A stretch of 64,000 nt of DNA from contig CAYTBN010000002.1 of assembly GCA_964436045.1 (NCBI GenBank), forward strand, positions 62,001 through 126,000, read 5' to 3'. Source of the stretch: CAYTBN01 sp964436045 (GTDB taxonomy: Bacteria; Myxococcota_A; UBA796; UBA9615; CAYRNR01). Position 1 is the stretch's first letter; each line of letters starts with the position of its first letter. Below are positions 41,975-51,081 of this stretch, in pieces. The notes below the pieces were generated by a model that was not told where the DNA came from, did not search any database, and saw only the letters and a list, made by a program, of their open reading frames with translations. Both the position numbers and the translations under genes were made by a program.

Positions 41975-43621
41975 TCACTCGGTCCGGAAACGCCGGGAGT
42001 CGGCGACCAGCCGCTGGTACGACTTGATCTCGGCGGCCCGGCGCGCCGCGTCCCAGCCCAGCTGGGCCCCGGCCAGGTCAGCTGCGGTGTCCAGGCACTC
42101 CAGCCCTTGATCGGGGGCCTTGAGCAGGATCTCCGTCCGCCGCGCGAACAGGTCCTCGAGGGTCAGCGCGCCCTCCTCGCGGATCGCGTGCAACAGATCT
42201 CCCCAGACGAACGGCAAGCCGGGCACGACGCGCTCCGCCAGCGACGAGTCGTCCAGCAACAGCCGGGCGACGGCGTCCCAGTCGCTGCCATAACGGCCCT
42301 GGAGGTAGGCGCAGCGTTCGCCCCCCAGGGCACGGGCGATCTCCGCCGTGGGGGGGACCGCGGGGCCGCCACCGCTCAGGTGCCGGGTCTCGGTCGAGCA
42401 CCCCTCCAGGTGGACGCCTTTGGCTCTCAGGTGCTGGCGGGTGACGTCCAGAACCTCGGCGGCCATCGTTCGGTAGGTGGTCAGCTTGCCACCGGCGATG
42501 ATCACCAGACCGTCCTCGTCCACCTGCAGATGGTGTTCGCGACTGACGGACGATTCGGACCTGGCGGCCTCGTCGGCGATCAGGGGCCGCAGGCCGGCCC
42601 AGGTGCTGATCACGTCGTCGGTGGTGAGGTTCGTCCCGGGGAAGTCCCGATTGACCACCTTGAGCAGGTAGGCGATGTCGTCGGCGTCCGCGTGGACGTC
42701 GTCCGCCGAGCCCTCGTAGTCGGTATCGGTGGTGCCGACGTAGGTGTGGTCGCCCCAGGGGATCGCAAACAGGATCCGGTGGTCGTCGGGGCCGCTCATC
42801 ACCACCGCGTGTTCCACCGGCAATCGCTGGCGACTGCAGACGAGGTGAACACCCTTGGTGGGTCGCAGCAGCGGGGGCTGGCCGGGGCGATGTTCACCCA
42901 GGAAACCATCGGTCCACGGTCCCAGCGCGCAGATCACCACGTGGGCCTGCAGGGTCACCTGATCCCCGGTCAGGAGGTCGGTGGCCTCGACGCCGTCCAC
43001 CCCGCCCCTGTGGGTACGCAGGCCGTCCGCGCGCAGGCGTGTGAACAGGTGGGCGCCGTGATCGTGGGCACTCAGCGCGGTCGCCAGCGTGAGGCGTGCG
43101 TCGTCGGTGGCGCAGTCGAAGTACAGCAGCGAGCCCTTGAGTCCGTCGCCCCGCAGCCGCGGCTCGAGCTGGAGGGTCGCCTTCTTTCCGTACCGCCGGT
43201 GGAGACGGTAGGCGCGACCCAGCGCCAGCACGTCGTACAGGGTCACCCCCGCCGCCATCATCATCAGCGGCACCCTGTCCCCCTTGAACCCGGGGAACAC
43301 GAAGGGCAGCGGCCAGACGAGATGGGGCGCCAGCTTCGACAGGAGATCCCGTTCGCTGACGCTCTCGAAGACCAGCCCGAATTCGTAACGTTCCAGGTAG
43401 CGCAGACCGCCGTGGACGAGCTTCGACGAGCGACTGGAGGTGCCGTAGGCCAGGTCCGACTTCTCGACCAGCGCTACCTTGAGGCCGCGCATCGCTGCGT
43501 CGCGCGCGATGCCAGTGCCGGTGATCCCGCCGCCGACGATCAGGACGTCGTATGCACTGGACGACCCGCTGGAGAGCCGGGTATTGCGCGTATCCTGGCA
43601 GAACGCCGGGGGAAGGAGCAT
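41975..43621 (-). CDS. glpD: FAD-dependent glycerol-3-phosphate dehydrogenase
   Basis: This enzyme oxidises glycerol 3-phosphate to dihydroxyacetone phosphate and passes electrons to quinone at the membrane. The 548 residues have the N-terminal FAD loop (YDVLIVGGGITGTGIARDAAMRG). They also have the family substrate segment SSRSSKLVHGGLRYLERYEF, a central IPWGDHTYVGTTDTDY, GGKLTTYRTMA, and a C-terminal GlpD cap domain. ACGAGG precedes the ATG. No glycerol kinase, GlpF or regulator is adjacent. Aerobic-type (GlpD) and anaerobic-type (GlpA) catalytic chains look alike; no glpBC genes follow. Confidence 0.93.
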   Translation of the reverse strand: MLLPPAFCQDTRNTRLSSGSSSAYDVLIVGGGITGTGIARDAAMRGLKVALVEKSDLAYGTSSRSSKLVHGGLRYLERYEFGLVFESVSERDLLSKLAPHLVWPLPFVFPGFKGDRVPLMMMAAGVTLYDVLALGRAYRLHRRYGKKATLQLEPRLRGDGLKGSLLYFDCATDDARLTLATALSAHDHGAHLFTRLRADGLRTHRGGVDGVEATDLLTGDQVTLQAHVVICALGPWTDGFLGEHRPGQPPLLRPTKGVHLVCSRQRLPVEHAVVMSGPDDHRILFAIPWGDHTYVGTTDTDYEGSADDVHADADDIAYLLKVVNRDFPGTNLTTDDVISTWAGLRPLIADEAARSESSVSREHHLQVDEDGLVIIAGGKLTTYRTMAAEVLDVTRQHLRAKGVHLEGCSTETRHLSGGGPAVPPTAEIARALGGERCAYLQGRYGSDWDAVARLLLDDSSLAERVVPGLPFVWGDLLHAIREEGALTLEDLFARRTEILLKAPDQGLECLDTAADLAGAQLGWDAARRAAEIKSYQRLVADSRRFRTE

Positions 43622-43691
43622 CGCGACCTCGTGTCGCCTAGATATCGGGCACGGTCTCGGGTGTCAAGGGAGCGGCCCGGCGGGGCGCGCG

Positions 43692-44618
43692 TCAGGCCAC
43701 CGGCTCGCGGGCGCCGAAGCGCGAGAGGATGGCCGCGCCGAGACCGATCACGAACAGCAGGTCGAACAGCAGCGGACCGACCCAGGAGACGAACGGCAAC
43801 GACAGCAACAGGACCGCGCCGATCAACCAGGCGCCCGTGGATCCGCTGATCCGACCCAGGGGAAGCTTGCGCGCGATCACGCCGCAGATCGCCATCACCC
43901 CCGGGAAGGCGACCCCCCACAGCACCAGGTAGACCAGCGCCGCCACGGGTATGCCGATGATCGAGATCACCAGGATCATCATCGCCAGCAGGAAGGCGGT
44001 GGTGGTCAGGGCGCCGGCCATTAACGAACGGCCGGGCCGCAGCTCCACGGTTCGGGTGATGTTGAGGATCCGGTCGGGGCTGAACTCCAGCAATATCAGG
44101 ATGCCGATCAGTGCCATGTAGGCGATGCGCAGGTAGTGGAAGAACGAGCGCAGCTTGGCCCAGAAACCCTTGTGCTTGGGGCGCGCGGTCGCCGCGAACG
44201 CCTCGGCCCGGTGATCATCGGCCCCCGAGCGCGCCTCGACGGCTGTCTCCACTTCGCCCAGGGCGCCGTCGATGGCCTCGCGGATCTCCTCGCCGTCGCT
44301 GCTGAAGGAGGTCTCCTCGCCGCCGACCTTGCCCAGCCGTTCGACCGCGCCACCCATCGCGACCAGGTCGCCGTCGACCACGCCGCTCTCCTCGAGGACG
44401 AGCTTGCCGCCGAACACGACGGCGTCGCCGGTCACCCGGCCCGCGATGCGACACGAACCGCCGAAGACCACCACGTCGCCGTCGACCACCTCGTCCTCGC
44501 GCACTTCGACCGACGAACCGAACACGACCCGGTCGTCGGCCCGGGCCGGGGCTGGGGCCATCAGTAGCAGCAGAAGGGGCAACAGCGGCCACCACGGAAT
44601 GGGGGCTCGAAGGATCAT
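43692..44618 (-). CDS. Bactofilin-like exported membrane protein of the ECF sigma operon
   Basis: This 308-residue protein has a signal peptide (LLPLLLLLMAPAPARA). Next is a short right-handed repeat region with the bactofilin/polymer-forming rhythm (VVDGDVVVFGGSCRIAGRVTG, then GVVDGDLVAMGGAV). A charged linker follows, then four or five hydrophobic helices (from IAYMALIGILILLEF to LLFDLLFVIGLGAAIL). The ATG at 44618 overlaps the anti-sigma stop. The order sigma, anti-sigma, this gene suggests an envelope-stress target or sensor. Exact function unknown. Confidence 0.72.
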   Translation of the reverse strand: MILRAPIPWWPLLPLLLLLMAPAPARADDRVVFGSSVEVREDEVVDGDVVVFGGSCRIAGRVTGDAVVFGGKLVLEESGVVDGDLVAMGGAVERLGKVGGEETSFSSDGEEIREAIDGALGEVETAVEARSGADDHRAEAFAATARPKHKGFWAKLRSFFHYLRIAYMALIGILILLEFSPDRILNITRTVELRPGRSLMAGALTTTAFLLAMMILVISIIGIPVAALVYLVLWGVAFPGVMAICGVIARKLPLGRISGSTGAWLIGAVLLLSLPFVSWVGPLLFDLLFVIGLGAAILSRFGAREPVA

Positions 44619-45193
44619 GGGGAGTCCTCCGCGAGTCTGAGGGTGTGCCGGAGGGCGGCGACCGTGCCCATCAAGGCCAGCGCCAGGGCGGCGACGACGA
44701 GGATTCCGCCGTGGGCCATGGCGGTCCAGATCGCCTCCGCCGCGGGCGCCAACGCCAGCGTCGTGAGCAACAGGTTCTTGAAGGTGATGGCCCAGTCGCT
44801 GAGCAGGTCGACGGGGCCGCGGACGCCGATGGTGCCGACCACGGCGCCCACCAGCAGCAGGTTGGTCAGGGCAGCGGCGATGAGCAGCTTGCGATCGGAC
44901 CACAGGGCCGTCACGGGCGCCGTGCCGCGCTGGTAGGCGCCCAGCACCGCCTCGGCCAGGGCCGCGGGGGCCTCGGCCACCGGCACGGCGTTGAGCTGCA
45001 GCATCAGCGCGCCGTAGGCCTGGACCTCGGCGGCGCAGCGCGGGCAGGTCGCGAGATGGGCGTCCACCGAGGCGGCGCGTTCCACGCCGAGGACGCCCTC
45101 GGCGGCGAGCTGCAACGTGGTGTCGTCCGGGTGGTCGTCGGCCCCGCGGTGGGGACCGGCACCGGGTCGCGATGGGTCGTGGGGACGGCTCAT
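44615..45193 (-). CDS. Zinc-finger anti-sigma factor
   Basis: This 192-residue protein has the ZAS anti-sigma motif HxxxCxxC at His46, Cys50 and Cys53 (HLATCPRCA) in its cytoplasmic N-terminus. Two or three hydrophobic helices follow (LIAAALTNLLLVGAVVG, and a late GILVVAALALALMGTVAAL). Such proteins hold an ECF sigma factor at the membrane until a signal frees it. The start overlaps the sigma stop (ATGA), so the pair is translationally coupled and surely functionally linked. Confidence 0.87.
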   Translation of the reverse strand: MSRPHDPSRPGAGPHRGADDHPDDTTLQLAAEGVLGVERAASVDAHLATCPRCAAEVQAYGALMLQLNAVPVAEAPAALAEAVLGAYQRGTAPVTALWSDRKLLIAAALTNLLLVGAVVGTIGVRGPVDLLSDWAITFKNLLLTTLALAPAAEAIWTAMAHGGILVVAALALALMGTVAALRHTLRLAEDSP

Positions 45194-45762
45194 GGCGTCG
45201 CCTCCTGCAGGGTCATCATCGCCTCGCGCAGCTTGTTGCGCGCGCGAAACAGACGGTTCATCACCGTGCCCGGCGGGAGCTTCAACGTCTCGGCGATGTC
45301 GGCGTAGCTGAGGCCGCTGAAGTGGTAGAGCACGATGATCTCCCGGTACTTCTCGCCCAGGGTCGCCAGCGCCCGGCCGAGCTGCTCGCTCTCCTCGGTG
45401 CGGATGGCGTCGACCTCCGGGCTCCGGATCCCTGGACCGTCCGGATCGGAAAACCCCGGATCGGCCGTGATGCCCTCGTTGAGCTCCGAGGTCGGCCGCC
45501 TGCGGCGGCTCCGGTCGATCAGGTGATTCCGGGTGATCCGGTATACCCAGGTCGAAAACTTGTAGCGGGGGTCGAAGCGGTCCATGCTCTGCAAGGCCTT
45601 CAGCAGGGCCTCCTGCGTCGCCTCCTGGGCTTCCTCGCGGTTGCCCGTGAAGCGATACGCGAAGTTGTACAACTTCGTGGAATACCGATGGACGAGGAGC
45701 GCGGCTGCGCCCTCTTCGCCGGCGAGCAGGCGCTCGACAAGCTGTTCGTCGGATGTTTCCAC
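45190..45762 (-). CDS. ECF-type RNA polymerase sigma factor
   Basis: This group 4 sigma factor directs RNA polymerase to a stress or envelope regulon. Region 2 reads YSTKLYNFAYRFTGN, EEAQEATQEALLKAL and FSTWVYRITRNHLIDRSRRR. Region 4 reads KYREIIVLYHFSGLSYADIAE with the helix-turn-helix ending GTVMNRLFRARNKL. The open frame reaches 45879, but the GTG at 45762, with GGGCGAG a few bases upstream, gives the usual 190 residues. Adjacent to its anti-sigma factor and a bactofilin-like membrane protein. Such operons are often autoregulated; no promoter motif was confirmed. Confidence 0.92.
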   Translation of the reverse strand: METSDEQLVERLLAGEEGAAALLVHRYSTKLYNFAYRFTGNREEAQEATQEALLKALQSMDRFDPRYKFSTWVYRITRNHLIDRSRRRRPTSELNEGITADPGFSDPDGPGIRSPEVDAIRTEESEQLGRALATLGEKYREIIVLYHFSGLSYADIAETLKLPPGTVMNRLFRARNKLREAMMTLQEATP

Positions 45763-45879
45763 GTCACTCGCCCATACCGTACGCACGGACCGCCAGGGTA
45801 TTTCATCCGGGCCGAGTTTTTTGGGCCGATCGAGGCAGTATTGCCGTCCTCCGGGAGCTGCCACACCTTGCCGGAGCAT

Positions 45880-45962
45880 CGAACCAGTGTTAGAATACCC
45901 TCTAAGTATACGTTATCTATACATATTTCAGTGAGAAGAGCCGACACGGGGTCCCGGACCGG
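45880..45962. promoter_or_regulatory. AT-rich divergent promoter region with TATAC direct repeats
   Basis: Between the sigma gene and a TPR gene the DNA turns AT-rich at about 45889-45931, unlike its surroundings. TATAC occurs at 45907-45911 and again at 45918-45922, start-to-start 11 bases, about one helical turn. This is the likely promoter zone for one or both divergent units. Which strand and sigma factor use it is not determined. Confidence 0.45.
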
Positions 45963-47369
45963 ATGACGAGCGAGACCAAGCTGCGTCGATACGACGACAA
46001 GGACTACAGCGAGGTGGTCGAGTTCCCGGTGGAATTGGTCGACCGGGATGGTGTGATCCGGCTGTACAGCTACGAGGACTCGCTCCGGGTCTACCTGCGG
46101 CGCATCGCGTCTGCCCCCTGGCGCTATGCGGACGACTCGTTGATCGCCGCCGAGGTCGACCACTGCAACAAGCGCATCGACCAGCTGCGGCGGTCCTATC
46201 TGCTGCGCTGCAAGAACATCGGCGCCCAGCTCGCGACCCAGGACAGGACGACGGACCAATGTGTGATCGGCGAGGGCCTCACGATTCTCAATGATCACCT
46301 GGGAGAGATCGACACCGAGCTGATGGACGCGGGCGACGCCGGCCAGCTCGATCTGGAGATCACCTCGCTGGCGGAGGAACAGCTGCCCGCGGTCTACCAG
46401 GTCGTGCACCGTCCCACGACGCGCTTCTACCTGCTCTACGTGTTCCCGAACGATGAGCCGGACGCCGAGGATACGTTCGACGAGCACCGGGCGGTGTTCG
46501 AGAATGCGGTGGCGATGGGTGGTGATCGCAGCGAGCGGCTCCATCTGGCCCGGCGCGGGGAGATGGCGTTCTTCCTGTTGACCGAGCGTGTCGCCGTGGT
46601 CGATCAGGAGGCCGTCGGGCTGTCCGACCAGCAGCCGTCTCCGGCGGACTTGATTCCCAACGCGCGGTCGCGCGCGGACGGGTCGGGGGACGAGAAGCGA
46701 CCCGCGCTGGCCGCGTTCACGTCCGGGCTGGCCGCCCTGCGTCGCCGGGAACCGGAGCGGGCGGTCTCCCAGCTCAAGCGGACCATCGAGCTCAACCCCT
46801 ACCACCGCGAGGCCTATCTGGCGCTGTCCACCCTGCTGGACATGACCGGGGACGTGGAGGAGGGCGGGCTGTACGCGTCGATGGCGGCGGCCTACTACCC
46901 GCGGGACGGGTTGATCCGGTTCGCCCTCGGGCTCAATCTGTTGCGCCGTGGGCGCCGCGGGGAGGCCCTCGAGGAGTTTGAGCGGGCGGCGGCCCTCGAC
47001 GGCGCCCTCTATCAGCCCCGGTATTTCGCCGGTCTGCTGCTGGCGATGGACGGAGAATTTGCCCGCGCGGAGCAGATGCTGGCCCGGGCCGTCGAACTCA
47101 CCCGGCGGGAGCGCGAGCGTGTCGAACTGGCCCTGGGCTGGGTCCGCGCCCGCCGTCGTCTGCGTCGCTTGATCCTGGGGGCGGCGGGATCGTGTGGGCT
47201 GGCCGCAGTGGGGCTTGCGATCTGGAGCCCGTGGGCGGCAGCGGTCGCGGTGTTCGCGGCTGTGACGCTCGGCGGCCTCCACGCCGGGCTGTCACGGCTG
47301 GCCCGCCAGCGGTTGGCTCGATCGACCACGCGGGCGCTCAGCGGCGTGCCCGGCGAGACCGAAGACTGA
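45963..47369 (+). CDS. TPR protein with C-terminal membrane helices
   Basis: The 468 residues comprise an unrecognised N-terminal domain (about 1-225, starting TSETKLRRYDDKDYSEV), a TPR array (about 245-385; for example ERAVSQLKRTIELNPYHREAYLALS and EALEEFERAAALDGALYQPRY), and two transmembrane helices near the end (LGLAAVGLAIWSPWAAAVAVFAAVTLGG region). A membrane-tethered scaffold is plausible. It is divergent from the ECF sigma operon and shares its AT-rich control region, so it may belong to that regulon. Confidence 0.65.
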   Translation: MTSETKLRRYDDKDYSEVVEFPVELVDRDGVIRLYSYEDSLRVYLRRIASAPWRYADDSLIAAEVDHCNKRIDQLRRSYLLRCKNIGAQLATQDRTTDQCVIGEGLTILNDHLGEIDTELMDAGDAGQLDLEITSLAEEQLPAVYQVVHRPTTRFYLLYVFPNDEPDAEDTFDEHRAVFENAVAMGGDRSERLHLARRGEMAFFLLTERVAVVDQEAVGLSDQQPSPADLIPNARSRADGSGDEKRPALAAFTSGLAALRRREPERAVSQLKRTIELNPYHREAYLALSTLLDMTGDVEEGGLYASMAAAYYPRDGLIRFALGLNLLRRGRRGEALEEFERAAALDGALYQPRYFAGLLLAMDGEFARAEQMLARAVELTRRERERVELALGWVRARRRLRRLILGAAGSCGLAAVGLAIWSPWAAAVAVFAAVTLGGLHAGLSRLARQRLARSTTRALSGVPGETED

Positions 47370-47373
47370 TCGA

Positions 47374-48711
47374 TCAGTCCTCGGTTCCCAGGGGATCGGC
47401 GGAAAAGGCCTCCAGGGAATCCCCCAGCTCACCACCGATGCCGACGGGCACTGGATCCCCGTCGACCTGAGCCACCCACGCCGCACCGTCGTGGTGGAGG
47501 GTGAACTGGACCCGTGGCTGTCCCTCGGTGACCAGCTCGAACTTGCCGACCTCGGGCCCCGGATCGGAGCCGGGATCGAAGAAGTCGGTCACCTGGGTCC
47601 GGTCGATGGCCGCCAGCAGCTCGCGGGCCCAGCTGGCCTCCAGGTCCACGGGCTTGGCGTCGCCATCCGCGAGGGTCCAGGAGTCGTCGTCCTCGGCATC
47701 TCGCAGCAGCTCGAACACCCGCTCGTTGAAGTCGAAACGCAGCTCTGTGACCGCCCAGGGGTTGATGTCGGCCAGCTCGCGACTGCGCCAGCCCTCCGCG
47801 CTGCGGTCCAGGGAGCGCGTGACGAAGGCGCCCAGCTCGGCTGCTTCGTCGGCGCCCCGCACCTGGGCCACCACCGTGTCGGTGTCCTCGCGACCGAAGT
47901 CGACATGGACGATCTCCTCGTCCTCCAGCTCCACCTCGATCCAGCGCTGGCTGTCGATCAGCCCCAACTCTGGATCGTCGGCGTCCAGGAATCGCTTGAC
48001 CCGGGTGGTGGTCAGCTCCGCGAGCAGATCCTCGACCTCGGCCCGGGCAGCTCGGTAGGGGAGATCCCCCGTGAGTCGCCAGGCACCGTCCACACGGCGG
48101 ATCGTCAGGGGTTCGACTCCGGCAGACAGGGTGATCCGGGTCGCGGACCCGCGGGAGAAACGGACCAGGCGCCGATCGCGAAGATCGTCCACCCCCTTGT
48201 CCAGGGAGCGCACCTGATGGGACGGGGCGATCCGGATGCCGGCCTCCCCCTCGACCTGAAGGTATCGCCCATCCTTGGCACCCGTCTCGCCCCCGAAGAT
48301 CAGGGTCACAGGCGCGTCGAGCCCGTCCGCTTCCAGGGTCAGGCGCAGCGCTGGCTCGTCCAGGCCGTACTGGGAGCGGTCCTCGCTGGGCTGCTCGAGG
48401 GCACGCTGTTCCTGGAGCGTCGCGGCGGCCCGGGCCACGGCTCGCGAGCCGGCGGGGTCGGCGGGCGCCTCGTAGGGCTCCACCAGGAACCACTCTCCCT
48501 CTGCGCCGTCATCCCGCCGCTCGATGGTGACGGTGCCCCGGTCGCCGTCCAGGGTCACACGCCTGACGTCCTCGACCTCGATGGGCAGGACCTGCTCCTC
48601 GCGAGCTTCGCGGGCTTCCCGCTCCTCCTCCTGGCCAACCTCGACCAGCAGGACATAGGCAAGTAAGCCCGCAAACAGCGCCGCGACCACCGCCAGGGTC
48701 CGTTTCTGCAT
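47374..48711 (-). CDS. DUF4340-family membrane-anchored protein
   Basis: This 445-residue protein has one N-terminal membrane helix (LAVVAALFAGLLAYVLLVEVG) and a periplasmic region with the repeated domain of DUF4340: EDVRRVTLDGDRGTVTIER, then GEWFLVEPYEAPAD and a QYGLDEPALRLTL segment, and later similar units. DUF4340 genes often follow GldG-like ABC transporter genes, but none is here. The role is unknown. It converges on the TPR gene with four bases between stops. Confidence 0.78.
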   Translation of the reverse strand: MQKRTLAVVAALFAGLLAYVLLVEVGQEEEREAREAREEQVLPIEVEDVRRVTLDGDRGTVTIERRDDGAEGEWFLVEPYEAPADPAGSRAVARAAATLQEQRALEQPSEDRSQYGLDEPALRLTLEADGLDAPVTLIFGGETGAKDGRYLQVEGEAGIRIAPSHQVRSLDKGVDDLRDRRLVRFSRGSATRITLSAGVEPLTIRRVDGAWRLTGDLPYRAARAEVEDLLAELTTTRVKRFLDADDPELGLIDSQRWIEVELEDEEIVHVDFGREDTDTVVAQVRGADEAAELGAFVTRSLDRSAEGWRSRELADINPWAVTELRFDFNERVFELLRDAEDDDSWTLADGDAKPVDLEASWARELLAAIDRTQVTDFFDPGSDPGPEVGKFELVTEGQPRVQFTLHHDGAAWVAQVDGDPVPVGIGGELGDSLEAFSADPLGTED

Positions 48712-48866
48712 CGTGCCTCCACACGGGCTATTCGTTTGCCCAACACCGGCCGTCTGTCAAGTCGTCCATACCCCGGGTGGACCCGGATTCCCCGGGCGCT
48801 CGCGCGCGCTTGACACCCCCCCGCCGATGCCTATCTTTGGGCTCGCCACGCAAGGAGGGTACGCCG

Positions 48867-49496
48867 GTGCCGTCGGAAGAGCAGAAGTCCAAGCCTGTCG
48901 ACACGCCCGCGGATCCCGAGCCGGAGGTCGGAGACGACTCGTCCGACGAGGGCGAGCGGCCGTCCGGGGACAACGGATCGCCGGAGCCCGACGAACTCCA
49001 GACGCGCATGCTGACGCGCATCGCCGAGCTCGAGGACGCCCTGGCCGAACGGGACCGGCGTCTGCGGGAATACATCGCCGCCCACCAGCACGCCGTCGAG
49101 GAGATGGATGCGGCCCGCAAGCGGATGGAACGGGACCGCTGCGAGGAGGTAGATCGAGACCGGTCGGCGCTGGCTGGCTCGGTTCTCGGCGTGCTCGACG
49201 ACCTCGATCGGTCCATCGAAGGCGCGGGCTCGACCGGCAACATCGCGGCGTTGCTCGAGGGCGTGAGCCTGGTGCGAAACCGCATGATGAGTTCGCTCCA
49301 TGAGCTGGGAGTCGAGCCGATGACCAGCCTCGGGGAGCGCTTCGACCCGAACTTCCACGAGGCCGTCGGGATGATCCCCGTTCCCGAGGCGGAGCAGGAT
49401 CAGCGGATCATCGCCGAGGAGCAGTCGGGCTTCCTGTTCAAGGGCAAGCTGCTGCGGGCGGCGCGCGTCATCGTCGGAACCCACACCGGATCGTGA
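48867..49496 (+). CDS. grpE: GrpE nucleotide-exchange factor
   Basis: GrpE releases ADP from DnaK in the Hsp70 cycle. The 209-residue protein has an acidic disordered N-terminus (about 1-50), the long coiled coil (about 55-140) and the beta domain signature FDPNFHEAVGMIPV, ending in FLFKGKLLRAARVIVG. The open frame starts at 48777, but the GTG at 48867 has a perfect AAGGAGG eight bases upstream. dnaK and dnaJ are not in the window. The stop overlaps the trmL start (GTGA). Confidence 0.93.
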   Translation: MPSEEQKSKPVDTPADPEPEVGDDSSDEGERPSGDNGSPEPDELQTRMLTRIAELEDALAERDRRLREYIAAHQHAVEEMDAARKRMERDRCEEVDRDRSALAGSVLGVLDDLDRSIEGAGSTGNIAALLEGVSLVRNRMMSSLHELGVEPMTSLGERFDPNFHEAVGMIPVPEAEQDQRIIAEEQSGFLFKGKLLRAARVIVGTHTGS

Positions 49497-50020
49497 GTCC
49501 GAACGCGCCGCGTCCCTTGTTGCTCTCGTCGACGCCTCCGCTCAATGTCGTCCTCGTCGAGCCGCTGATACCCCAGAACACCGGCAACATCGCGCGCCTG
49601 TGCGTCGGCACCGGCTCGGTGCTGCACCTGGTGCGGCCGCTGGGCTTCGACGTCACGGAGAAGGCGGTCCGTCGGGCCGGGCTGGACTACTGGCAACACC
49701 TGACGCTGAAGGTCCACGAAGACTGGAACGAGCTGCGGAGCGCGTTTCCGGCGGGAACCCGCCTGTTCGGCACCTCCAAGGCCGCGCGGCGGGCGTACAC
49801 CGCGGTCGACTACCGCCCCGGGGACGCCCTGGTGTTCGGCAAGGAGACCAGCGGTCTGTCCCAGGCGATCCTGGCGGAGCTGGGCGACTCGGTGGTCGCG
49901 GTTCCGCGCTTCGGGCCGGTCCGATCGTTGAACATCGGCAACACCGTCGCGGTCGTGCTATACGAGGCGCTGCGCCAGCTCACTGGCGGATTCGACACCT
50001 TCGGAGGAGCAGCTCCATGA
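49493..50020 (+). CDS. trmL: tRNA (cytidine/uridine-34 2'-O)-methyltransferase TrmL
   Basis: This SPOUT-class enzyme methylates the ribose at the wobble position of some leucine tRNAs. The 175-residue chain shows all knot motifs: LVEPLIPQNTGNIARLC, VFGKETSGLSQAIL and RSLNIGNTVAVVLYEALRQ. The start is GTG overlapping the grpE stop, and the stop overlaps trpS as ATGA, so grpE-trmL-trpS form a coupled run. About 20 N-terminal residues precede the usual family start. Confidence 0.9.
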   Translation: MSPNAPRPLLLSSTPPLNVVLVEPLIPQNTGNIARLCVGTGSVLHLVRPLGFDVTEKAVRRAGLDYWQHLTLKVHEDWNELRSAFPAGTRLFGTSKAARRAYTAVDYRPGDALVFGKETSGLSQAILAELGDSVVAVPRFGPVRSLNIGNTVAVVLYEALRQLTGGFDTFGGAAP

Positions 50021-51030
50021 GTCGCACGGCGGATCGGCTTATGTCCGGAATCCAGCCCACGGGTCACGTGCACATCGGCAACCTGGAGGGCGCGATCACC
50101 AACTGGGTCGCGATGCAGCGGGACTACGATGCGACCTTCATCAGCATCGTCGACTATCACGCGGTGACCATCGAGTACGACGTGGCCGAACTTCCGGGCC
50201 GCGTGCTGGATCTCGCGGCCTGGATCGCTGCAGCGGGCATCGACCCCAGCGAGAGCGTCTGCCTGTTCGTCCAGAGCGACGTGACGCGGCACACCGAGCT
50301 GTGCTGGCTACTCAACACGGTCACGCCCATGGGCGAACTCAGCCGCATGACCCAGTTCAAGGACAAGAGCCGGACCCACGCCAGCAACATCAACGTCGGG
50401 CTGTTCGACTATCCGGTGCTGCAGGCCGCGGACATCCTGATCTACCGGGCCAGCGTGGTCCCCGTGGGCGCCGACCAGGTCCAGCACCTGGAGCTGTCGC
50501 GGGACATCGCGCGGGCCTGGAACCGTCGCTACGCCCACGATGGATTCCGGCTGCCCGAGCCCCAGCCGGTGCTCAACCCCGCGCGTCGGATCGTCGGTCT
50601 GGATGGCGACGCCAAGATGAGCAAGTCCAAGGGCAACAGCATCGCCTTGGCGGATTCGGCCGACGTGGTCTGGGACAAGCTGCGACCGGCAAAGACCGAC
50701 GTCCGGCGCCAGCGGCTGACGGATCCCGGCGAGCCGGACGACTGTCCGATGTTCGGGCTCCACGAGGTCTACACGCCCGACGACAAGCGGGCGGAGCTGG
50801 CCGAGGGGTGCCGGACCGCGGGGATCGGTTGTTTCGACTGCAAGAAGGTGCTGGCGGCCAACCTCTCCGCGCGGCTGGCGCCGATCCAGGAGCGCTACAA
50901 CGAGCTGATGGCCGAGCCAGGCCAGGTCGTCGAGATGCTGGCCGAGGGGGGGCGGCGGGCGCGGGCGACCGCCGACCAGACTCTGTCCGAGGTCCGCGCC
51001 GCGATGGGTCTGGACGGCTGGCGGGGCTGA
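50017..51030 (+). CDS. trpS: Tryptophanyl-tRNA synthetase
   Basis: This enzyme charges tRNA-Trp with tryptophan. The 337-residue class I synthetase has the HIGH-type motif as HVHIGN (17-22) and KMSKS near residue 203 (GDAKMSKSKGN). Tryptophan-pocket segments FDYPVLQAADILIY and GADQVQHLELSRDIA lie between them. Length and motifs are normal. The open frame extends back to 49600 in the trmL region, but the ATG overlapping the trmL stop is the supported start. Confidence 0.96.
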   Translation: MSRTADRLMSGIQPTGHVHIGNLEGAITNWVAMQRDYDATFISIVDYHAVTIEYDVAELPGRVLDLAAWIAAAGIDPSESVCLFVQSDVTRHTELCWLLNTVTPMGELSRMTQFKDKSRTHASNINVGLFDYPVLQAADILIYRASVVPVGADQVQHLELSRDIARAWNRRYAHDGFRLPEPQPVLNPARRIVGLDGDAKMSKSKGNSIALADSADVVWDKLRPAKTDVRRQRLTDPGEPDDCPMFGLHEVYTPDDKRAELAEGCRTAGIGCFDCKKVLAANLSARLAPIQERYNELMAEPGQVVEMLAEGGRRARATADQTLSEVRAAMGLDGWRG

Positions 51031-51081
51031 CACCGGGGCCGCGGCGGTTGCCAGCACAAGAGGTACGAACGAGGAGGCACG

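Noticed and set aside
41171..43849. 892-codon plus-strand open frame across glpD
   Set aside because: It runs antisense to a convincing GlpD and shows no domain. It also crosses several unrelated genes.
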